Source of the DNA: Promicromonospora sukumoe
Lineage (GTDB): Bacteria > Actinomycetota > Actinomycetes > Actinomycetales > Cellulomonadaceae
Direction of reading: 5' to 3'
Assembly: GCF_014137995.1 (NCBI RefSeq)
Contig: NZ_JACGWV010000002.1
Location: 868,001 to 932,000 of the forward strand
DNA: 64,000 nt
Position numbers and translations under genes: made by a program. Under the pieces are notes generated by a model. The model did not search any database. It saw nothing but the letters and a program-made list of their open reading frames with translations, and had not been told where the DNA came from. Positions 1-7,500 of the stretch are shown piece after piece. Positions within the stretch are counted from its first letter, which is position 1, and the number at the start of each line of letters is the position of its first letter.

Positions 1-49
1 CCCCGTTAACCCGTCGTCGGGCACGCTTCCGGACTGCCATGCTTCGCGC

Positions 50-1519
50 ATGTTGCACCATTCCCGCGCCACAGCGGGTTCCGCTGCGCTCGCGCTGCTC
101 GTGACGATGCTCGTCGCGACCGCTCAGCCCGCAGCCGCAGCCGTCCACGACGGCACCATCACCACGACCGCCGGCAGCCACACCGTGACCGCGACCGTGT
201 CGGTCCGCGACGCCTCGGTACCGCAGTGGGGCAAGACGGTCACGATCGACGTCAGCTATGCGAGCCCGACCGCCACCGTGACCGCAGCTCCCTACGCGAC
301 GGACCTGATCGTGACGAACCGCGCCACGGGCGGCACCCGGGTCCTTGAGCTGACCGGGTCGGGCACCCGGCAGACTGCTCGGTTCGCCGAGGACGGGTCC
401 GCGACGGGGACGTTCGACGTCGGTTTCCGGGGCAGCGTCACGGCCGACGGCGTGGGCGCCACGCTCGACGAGGACAAGGTCACCAGCTTCACCGTGACCC
501 GCGAGACGCGTCCGTGGATCGAGGTGTGGCCCGGCATGCCTGCCGTGGGTGCCACCTACAAGGTGAGCGCCGGCATGGAACGGTTCGAGCGGGGCACGTA
601 CGTCCCGGCCAAGGGCGCGACGGTCACCCTCTGGTTCACCCCCAAGGGCTCGACGACGGCGGTGCACAAGAAGACCGTCACGCTGGGCTCGTCGGGCAGG
701 TTCAGCGCGTCGTTCACGAACCGTGGCCCCGGCTCCTGGGAGATGCGGTACCGCGGCGACCAGGTGTACTCGCCGTCGTCGGCCGCCATGACAATGTCCA
801 ACTTCTCGTCCGGCACCCACACCGCCACGTACACCCAGAAGATGAAGGACACGTGGCTCTCGGCCACCGTGAAGGCGTCCGACATCGTCATGACGCACCG
901 GGGCGTCACGGCTACGGTCGACGTGCGCTTCCGCCACAACGGGACGCGCGTCGTCTGGGACACAGACGCGTTCCTGGAGGCCCGCAACGCCCAGAACGAG
1001 ACGGCGTTCGGGGACCTCGCCCAGGTCTCCGGTGGGCACTACAGCGGCAAGATTCGCTTCGATGCCTACACGTCCGCCGGCATGCACACGGTCGCGGCAA
1101 TGACCGACGTCAAGGTGTACTACGGACCGGGCGACGGGGACTACGACTGGCACTTCATGCGCACCGAGACGGTGGCCCCCTTCGTCGTCCGCCGGATCAC
1201 GATGCTCGACACGAGGCTGTCGACGAGCACGCCGAAGAAGGGCCGCGACTACACCGTGCAGGGCAGGCTGCGGAAGCTCTCCGTCGACCAGTCGAACCGG
1301 GCCTCGTACCGGCCCGCCTCGAGCGTCCAGGTCCGCCTGTACTTCGACCCGGCCGGTTCGGCGAAGTCGCGGTACGTGAAGACGGTCCGGACGAACTCGG
1401 AGGGCAGGTTCTCGACGCGGACCACGGCGACGCGCTCCGGCATGTGGACCGCGAAGTACGTGGGGACCACGACGACGTACGTCGGCTCGACGGACAGCGT
1501 GCGGCTCACCGTCCGCTGA
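50..1519 (+). CDS. Secreted protein with repeated Ig-like/bacterial surface domains
   Basis: This is a 489-residue exported protein. Residues 1-31 form a signal peptide: a basic start, a hydrophobic stretch (ALALLVTMLVA) and an Ala-rich cleavage region ending AAAA. The mature part is all-beta in character and rich in Thr, Val, Ser and Gly. It contains at least two recognisable units of the type used in bacterial Ig-like domains: an Arg/Lys-rich strand, a 'V.L.F.P.GS' strand, a 'KTV.T.S.GRFS' turn, then 'G.W...Y.G...Y..S'. These lie at about residues 170-245 and 395-488. There is no LPXTG motif, transmembrane anchor or catalytic motif, so it is probably secreted or loosely wall-associated. The ATG at 50 gives a complete signal peptide. 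The gene ends at a strong hairpin. No enzymatic function can be assigned. Confidence 0.75.
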   Translation: MLHHSRATAGSAALALLVTMLVATAQPAAAAVHDGTITTTAGSHTVTATVSVRDASVPQWGKTVTIDVSYASPTATVTAAPYATDLIVTNRATGGTRVLELTGSGTRQTARFAEDGSATGTFDVGFRGSVTADGVGATLDEDKVTSFTVTRETRPWIEVWPGMPAVGATYKVSAGMERFERGTYVPAKGATVTLWFTPKGSTTAVHKKTVTLGSSGRFSASFTNRGPGSWEMRYRGDQVYSPSSAAMTMSNFSSGTHTATYTQKMKDTWLSATVKASDIVMTHRGVTATVDVRFRHNGTRVVWDTDAFLEARNAQNETAFGDLAQVSGGHYSGKIRFDAYTSAGMHTVAAMTDVKVYYGPGDGDYDWHFMRTETVAPFVVRRITMLDTRLSTSTPKKGRDYTVQGRLRKLSVDQSNRASYRPASSVQVRLYFDPAGSAKSRYVKTVRTNSEGRFSTRTTATRSGMWTAKYVGTTTTYVGSTDSVRLTVR

Positions 1520-1544
1520 CGGTCCGTCCGGCAGCGACGAGACA

Positions 1545-1580
1545 GGCCGCCGCACCGCTCCCCCGAGCGGTGCGGCGGCC
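1545..1580. terminator. Hairpin between convergent genes
   Basis: A perfect 16-bp stem (1545-1560 and 1565-1580) encloses a CCCC loop. It lies between the end of the Ig-like protein gene (+) and the end of the copCD-like gene (-), so it can terminate both transcripts. The following bases are only mildly T-rich on either strand. Confidence 0.75.
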
Positions 1581-1628
1581 TTCGCCGTCCGAGGCGCCCG
1601 GCACGGCGCCCGTCACGGCACCGAGGAA

Positions 1629-3326
1629 TCACGGCACCACGAACGTCACCGACTTCACCGGGTTGTCGAACTCCGTGGTGCGCAGCGACACCTGCACCTC
1701 CCACTCCCCCGTGGTCGGCAGCACGATGTCGCCCGCGTAGACGCCCGGGCCGAGCGAGCTGAGCGCCACCTCGCCGAGCTCCACCTCGTCGGACGTCAGG
1801 GCGAGCCGTGGCGCCTCGTAGCCCTCGGCGGGGGCCCCGGCGGCGTCGGTCATCTCGATGGTGAGGGTGGCCGGGCCGACGGCGAGCGGGTCGAGGGTGA
1901 TCCGGGCCGAGATGTCGTCCAGCTCCACCGACTCCTGCGCGCTCTGCGCCGAGGGCTGACCGGCGGTGACGGCGACGTCGTTCTCGGGGCTGCGGTCCAC
2001 CAGGAAGCCGGTGACGGCCAGGACCGCGACCAGCACGCCGGCCTCCGCGACGGCGGTGCGGACCAGCAGCGCGGCCGGGGCCGCGCGGCCCTTGCGCGGC
2101 GCCGTGCGCAGGCGCGGCAGCAGCGCGAACCTGTTCCACGCGGCGATGGCGACCGCGACCAGCGCGACGAGCACCTTGACCAGCAGCAGGCCCCCGTAGT
2201 CGGAGCCCACGAGCGCGCCCCAGCTCCCGGCGACCCGCCACGCCAGGACGACCCCCGCGACCACGAGCACCGCCAGCAGGACGGCGGCCCAGGTCGAGAA
2301 CCTGCCGAGCACGACGGCGCCCGCGTCACCACGCGCGAGGTCCCCGAGCACCAGGGCGACCGCCACGAGCCCGCCGAGCCACATCGCTCCCGCGGCCAGG
2401 TGCAGCACGTCCACGCCCATCACGAGCGCCTCGGGCGTCGTGGCCCGCGTGTGCCCGGTGAACGACGGCGCGGCGAGCGCCAGCAGGCTGCCGGCCAGCA
2501 CGAGCGCGGCCTGCTTCCGGCCGGGTGCGGCACCCGCGGGGAGCGACAGCACGGCCAGCGCGAGTCCCCCGACGACGACGGCGGGCACCACGTACTCGGC
2601 CGCCGCGAGTGCCGTCCAGGTCGAGCCGTCGGTGACCGCCGAGACCGGCAGGCCGAGCTGGTAGAGCGCGACCAGCGGCACGGCGGCGAGCCACCCGAGG
2701 GCGGCGACTCCGGCAGCGACGCGCGCGACGGGGCGGAGCCGGGCGCGCGAGCGGTCGGCGAGACCGTCGCGCGGGAGGAACAGGACCGAGAAGGCCGCCA
2801 CCCCGGCGGCCACGAGGAGGCCCACGTAGCCCATGGCCCGGACGACGCCGAGCACGAACGGGGCGTCGGTGCCGGCGTCCGCGCTGGTCTCCGGCACGTC
2901 CACGACGGCGCTGGGCTCGCCCACCGAGAAGCTCAGGGAGCCGCCGATCGGGTGCCCGTCCGCCGAGACGAGCCGCCACACGACCACGAGCGTGCCGTCC
3001 GCGACCTCCTCGTCGAGGTCGACCAGCAGCCGTGACTCCTGGACCGTGGCCGTGGAGCCGATCTCCTGCCCGGTCGCGTCGAACACCTTGATGCCCGCCG
3101 GCACGCCGATCACGGACTCGTTGAAGGTGAACGTGACCCGCTCGGGTGCGGCGTCGAGCACCGCGCCCTGGGCCGGGTCGGTGCTGATGAGGGTCGCGTG
3201 GGCCGCGGCCCCGTTCGCCGGTCCGAGCAGCAGCGCCCACACGACGGCGAGCAGGAGCGCCCAGGCGCCGGTGCGCCGCACGCTGCCCGGGCGCCTTCCG
3301 GTGCCCGCGTGGGTCCAGTGGGTCAC
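1629..3326 (-). CDS. CopC/CopD-type copper resistance/uptake membrane protein
   Basis: The 565-residue protein is a fusion of periplasm-type CopC and membrane CopD, as in Bacillus YcnJ. A signal peptide (residues about 15-41) ends AAA, leaving His43 at the mature N-terminus, the usual CopC copper ligand. The second conserved CopC signature, S-A-D-G-H-P-I-G-G-S, follows at about residues 125-135. Residues about 160-460 contain some eight hydrophobic helices of the CopD domain. The C-terminal 100 residues form a soluble beta domain like YtkA. The start overlaps the stop of the upstream ycnI-like gene by 4 bp (ATGA), so the two are co-translated. The pair is expected to bind and transport Cu(II) at the envelope; direction (import or tolerance) is not resolved by sequence. 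Confidence 0.9.
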   Translation of the reverse strand: MTHWTHAGTGRRPGSVRRTGAWALLLAVVWALLLGPANGAAAHATLISTDPAQGAVLDAAPERVTFTFNESVIGVPAGIKVFDATGQEIGSTATVQESRLLVDLDEEVADGTLVVVWRLVSADGHPIGGSLSFSVGEPSAVVDVPETSADAGTDAPFVLGVVRAMGYVGLLVAAGVAAFSVLFLPRDGLADRSRARLRPVARVAAGVAALGWLAAVPLVALYQLGLPVSAVTDGSTWTALAAAEYVVPAVVVGGLALAVLSLPAGAAPGRKQAALVLAGSLLALAAPSFTGHTRATTPEALVMGVDVLHLAAGAMWLGGLVAVALVLGDLARGDAGAVVLGRFSTWAAVLLAVLVVAGVVLAWRVAGSWGALVGSDYGGLLLVKVLVALVAVAIAAWNRFALLPRLRTAPRKGRAAPAALLVRTAVAEAGVLVAVLAVTGFLVDRSPENDVAVTAGQPSAQSAQESVELDDISARITLDPLAVGPATLTIEMTDAAGAPAEGYEAPRLALTSDEVELGEVALSSLGPGVYAGDIVLPTTGEWEVQVSLRTTEFDNPVKSVTFVVP

Positions 3327-4018
3327 GGCTGCCGTCGGCGCTGGCGCAGCAGCGCCGCCCCGCCCACGAGGACGCCGGCGGCCAGCAGGCCGGCCGCGCC
3401 GTAGGTGACCAGGGGGTCCCGCGCCCCGGTGTCGGTGGTCGCGCCCGCCGCCTCAGTGTCGGCGGAGTCGGCCGGATGAGCGGCGTGAGCGGTCGCGGCG
3501 GCATCGGCAGGGTCGGCATCCGCGTCGGCGGCGTCCCCGGCCGTCACGACGACGACGGGCGCCGGCCGCTCCAGCTCGTCGTGCCCCTCCGCGTGCTCGG
3601 CCACCTCGGTCCAGGCCGCCTCGCCCACCTCGCACTGCTGGACGACGGGGAACACGAGCGTCGCGCCCGCGTCGTCGGGCAGGCGCACGGAGAGCTCGAC
3701 CTCGGCGTGCTCGCCGTCGGGCAGCGGCTCGTCGGTCGTCCAGGTCACGCTGTCCGCGGCCTGCTCGGCGGCCCAGCGGTCGGTGCCGGTGGCGGTCGCG
3801 TCCGTGACGCCGTCGGGCATCCGGATCGTGAGCCCGGTGGTCGCCGACTCCTCGCAGCCGTGCGGGATCTCGACGCGGAGGACGGCGGTGGCGCCCGCCG
3901 CGGTGGTGGACGGCGTGATGGTCACGTGGGCCGATGCCGACACGGTCCCGAGGGCCACGAGGCCCGCTGCGGCGAGTGCGGACAGGGTCACGCGACGGGC
4001 CGTTGTCATGCGCTTCAT
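3323..4018 (-). CDS. YcnI-family (DUF1775) copper-binding membrane-anchored protein
   Basis: The 231-residue protein starts at the ATG at 4018, which is preceded by a GGAGAG ribosome site; the frame stays open further upstream but has no ribosome site there. Residues 1-24 are a signal peptide ending SASA, followed directly by H-V-T-I-T-P, so the mature protein begins with the copper-binding His of DUF1775. The domain continues to about residue 150, then a Asp/Ala/Thr-rich linker, one transmembrane helix and a short Arg tail (RQRRRQP). That gives an extracellular copper-chaperone head tethered to the membrane. It is the first gene of a two-gene copper operon and overlaps copC/D by 4 bp. Confidence 0.88.
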   Translation of the reverse strand: MKRMTTARRVTLSALAAAGLVALGTVSASAHVTITPSTTAAGATAVLRVEIPHGCEESATTGLTIRMPDGVTDATATGTDRWAAEQAADSVTWTTDEPLPDGEHAEVELSVRLPDDAGATLVFPVVQQCEVGEAAWTEVAEHAEGHDELERPAPVVVVTAGDAADADADPADAAATAHAAHPADSADTEAAGATTDTGARDPLVTYGAAGLLAAGVLVGGAALLRQRRRQP

Positions 4019-4199
4019 AAGACTCTCCGACTCTGGAGGTGGCTCGCACACCAAACCAGCCCGCCGAACTGCTGTCAAGAGTGTGAACCAGCAGCCCGAA
4101 ACCATGGACTTCGCCCGGGTGAGGCACGTACGGTGGTTCACGTCACTGAATCAAGGTCGCACCCGTGAACCATGGATCGACCGAAATCGGAGGGAAGCC

Positions 4200-4424
4200 A
4201 TGCCCAACATCACCGTCGAGCTGCTGCGCGGCCGCACCCTGGAGCAGCGTCGCGACTTCGCCAAGGCCGTGGCCGACAGCGCCGTCGAGATCCTGGGCGC
4301 CCGCCGCCAGGACGTCCGCATGGTCTTCAGCGAGATCACGCCCGACATCGTCGCCAACGGCGGTGTGCTCGCCAGCGAGGACGACAGCCGGGCGGGCGTC
4401 GTCGCCTCGCTCGCCGACGACTGA
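4200..4424 (+). CDS. 4-oxalocrotonate tautomerase family protein
   Basis: This is a 74-residue protein, close to the usual 60-76 residues of the 4-OT family. After Met removal the N-terminal residue is Pro1, the general base of these tautomerases. Arg11 and Arg39 (numbering from Pro1), the substrate-binding arginines of 4-OT, are both present. The chosen start, the ATG at 4200 preceded by GGGAAGCC, is the only one that places Pro second. The natural substrate cannot be deduced, because no catechol meta-cleavage genes are nearby. It is a single-gene unit between divergent ycnI and a pair of strong convergent terminators. Confidence 0.87.
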   Translation: MPNITVELLRGRTLEQRRDFAKAVADSAVEILGARRQDVRMVFSEITPDIVANGGVLASEDDSRAGVVASLADD

Positions 4425-4444
4425 CGGTCGCGGACGACTGACAG

Positions 4445-4514
4445 TTCCCTTCGAGACCGGGGTTTCTTCGCTTTGAGCTGGCTCAAAGCGAAGAAACCCC
4501 GGTCTCGAAGGGAA
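4445..4514. terminator. 34-bp perfect hairpin
   Basis: Arms 4445-4478 and 4481-4514 are perfectly complementary over 34 bp with a 2-nt loop. The hairpin lies between the convergent tautomerase and oxidase genes and is much longer than an ordinary intrinsic terminator. Confidence 0.8.
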
Positions 4515-4524
4515 GAAGGGAACG

Positions 4525-4562
4525 GGGCCGGGCCCGGAGGACACGTCCTCCGGGCCCGGCCC
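4525..4562. terminator. Second convergent hairpin, GC-only stem
   Basis: Arms 4525-4542 and 4545-4562 form an 18-bp perfect stem followed on the plus strand by TTCTC. It lies only 10 bp from the preceding hairpin, immediately before the stop codon of the minus-strand oxidase gene. The two hairpins together insulate converging transcripts. Confidence 0.75.
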
Positions 4563-4565
4563 TTC

Positions 4566-7500
4566 TCACTTCAGCCTGATCGTCACCTTCGTCTCCGCGG
4601 CGAACGCGAGCTCGCTGCCGAGGTAGGACGTCGTGAGCGTCAGGTCCTTGCCCTTGGGCTGGTTCACCTCGAAGCGGGCGAGCCCGTTCTGGATGTTGCC
4701 CGTGAGCGTCTGCCCGTCCTTGACCGCGATCCGCACCTGTCCCGTCACCGGCACGTCGTACGGGGCGGTGAACGAGACCTCGACGACGGCCTTCTTGCCG
4801 GACTTCTTCGCCGAGATCTCCATGGTGGGCACCACCTTGTCGACCACCACCCGCACCTTCGACGTCGCGGACCTGTGGTCGGCGTCGCCCCCGTAGCGCA
4901 GGGTGAGGTCGTACACCCCCGGCTTCAGGCCCTTGGCCGGCAGGACGAGGGTTCCTCGCCCGTCCGCGATCGTGGCCGTCCCGAGGCTGGTGGTCCCGTT
5001 GAGCAGCTCGACGCCGCCCGTGGCCGTGTCGGGCGACACCGCCACGGAGACCGTGCCCGCCGTGCCGTAGGTGACGGGCAGTGCCACACCGGCCACCGCC
5101 GTCACCTTGGGCGACTTCACCGTGATGGTCACCGTGGCCGCGGCGGACAGGTCCTGCCCGTCGGAGGCCTTGTAGGTGAACACGTCCTTGCCGGAGAACC
5201 CGTCGTCGGACGTGTAGGTGAACGAGCCGTCCGCCGCCAGGGTGACCCGGCCGTTGGCCGGCTGCGTTACCGCGGTGGCGGTCAGCACGTTGCCGTCCGC
5301 GTCGGTGTCGTTGGCGAGCACGCCCGGCGCCGGGAGCGTCAGGGGCTGACCGCCCACGGCCGCGTAGGCGTCGTTGCCCGCCACGGGAGCCGTGTTGACC
5401 GGCGGCTGCTCGGCCTCCTCGACGGTGATGGTCACCGTCGTCGCCGCGGACGTCGCCGCGCCGTCGGACGCCTTGTAGGTGAAGGTGTCCGTGCCGAAGT
5501 ACCCGCTGTCGGGCGTGTAGGTGAACGAGCCGTCCGCCGCGAGCTCCACGTCGCCGTGGGCCGGCTGCGTGAGCCCGGTCGCCGTCAGGTCGTCGCCGTC
5601 GAGGTCGGTGTCGTTGGCCAGCAGCCCCGGTGCCTCCACCTCCAGCGGCTCGTCCTGCACGGTCCCGTAGGCGTCCGCGGCACCGACCGGTGCCGTGTTC
5701 GACGCCGTCCCGGCGTGGAGGTCGCCCACCTGCTCGGCGGTGAGCTCGTACCCGAACATCCGGAAGTCGTCGACCAGGCCGTCCCAGCGGCCGTCCGGCC
5801 AGCTGGTCCCGCCGATGAGGTTGGTCGTCGTCTGGCCGCCCACACCGACGTCACCGATGTCGAGGGTGAAGTCGTTGCGCGTGGCCTGGAGCTCGCCGTC
5901 GAAGTAGATCTTCCCGACCGAGCCGCTCTGGGTGAACACCACGTGCGTCCACTCGTTCAGCGGCAGGTCCTTGCCCTGGCCCAGGACCAGACGCTCCTGG
6001 GCGGTGCCCGGGGTGCCCGGCGCCTTGAACGTCGCCGCGAAGCCGGTGGCCCCGCTGACCTGGGTGTTGGACTGGAGCAGGAAGAACGTGTCGGTGCTGC
6101 TGCCGATCTGCAGGAGCGGCACCCACGTGGGAAGCGCGTCCGGACGGGCCCAGATCGACACGCTGAACTGGTCCTCCATCCCCGCCTCGATGTTGTCGGG
6201 CAGCTCGATCTGGTTGCCCGTGCCCGACGCACCGCCGGGCAGGTTGACCGCGCCGCCGAACTTGCCGGCGCCGGACCAGCCGGTCGACCCGGTCAGCGTC
6301 GCCGCCCCGACCGAGCTGTCCAGGCCCGTGTTGGCCGCGCTCGATCCCTGACCCTCGTCGAAGGTGTAGTGGATCGGCGTGCCCTCGCCGGGCGGCGGCC
6401 GCTCGACCGTGTGCTCCACGGTCTGCGCGGAGTCGCGCCACCCGTCGTCGGCGAGGAACCGGACCTGCAGCTCGTGGTCGCCCGGGGAGAGCGCCACACC
6501 GGTGAACTCCACCGCACCGGCGACGACGTCGGCCTGACCGCCCACGCGGGCGCCGTCGACCCAGAGCTCCGCGGAGCCCGTGGGGGCGCCGCCCGAGGCC
6601 GCCGCGATGGCCGCCGAGACGGTGACCGGCTCGGCGAACGGCGACGGGGAGCCGGGCTCGACCGTGACCGTGGTGGTCGTGGCGAGCGCGGTGCCGTCGG
6701 CGTAGAGCGCCGCCACGGCGTCGTCACCGAGCGCCGAGGTGTAGACGCGGACGTCGTCCATGAGGCCGTCGTAGGCCGGGTCCGGGAACCCGTTGCGGCC
6801 CAGCCAGTTGTTCGCCGTCGGGCCGACGTCGGACATGTCGATCGTCAGGTTGTTCCTGGACGCGATGGCCTCGCCGTTCAGGTAGAGCGTGCCGGTGGCA
6901 CCCTGCCGGGTGAACGCGACGTGGTTCCACTCGCCCGCGGCCACGTCCTGGGTGGGCGTGGCGTAGACCCGCTCCTCCAGGGCCGCGCCCTTGGCCTTGA
7001 AGGTGGCGGCGAGACCGGTACCGCCCGCGGCGGCGTTGGTCTGCATCTGGATCTGGAAGAAGCTGCCCGCTCCCGCCACACCGTCACCGATGTGGAACAG
7101 GCCGGTCCAGCCGGTCTTGGTGTCGGGGCGCACCCAGAACGAGGTGGTGAAGGCCTCCTCGCCCTGGAGCAGGTTGTCGGGCAGGTCCACCGCGTTGGCG
7201 TTGCTGCCGCCGCTGAGGTCGAGGGCGTCGCCGAACACGCCGTCCTCGCTCCAGCCGGTGGTCCCCGTGAGCGTCGCGGCGCCCACGGCCTCGTCCGTGC
7301 CGGTGTTGGCGGCCCGGGTGCCGGAGCCCTCCTCGAACGCGTAGTGCACCGGGACGTCGGAGGCACCGGGCTCGGAGCCCACGATCACGAGGTCGTCGAT
7401 CATGACGCCCGCGCCGGAGTCGCCGGCGGAGATGGTCAGGTCCTGCGACCGTGCCCCGGCGACGAAGGTGCCGACGTACTTGCCGAACGCCGTCTGCGAC

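Noticed and set aside
3323..4141. Longer 272-residue version of the YcnI-like protein
   Set aside because: The extra 41 N-terminal residues would precede a clear signal peptide. The internal ATG at 4018 has a good ribosome site.
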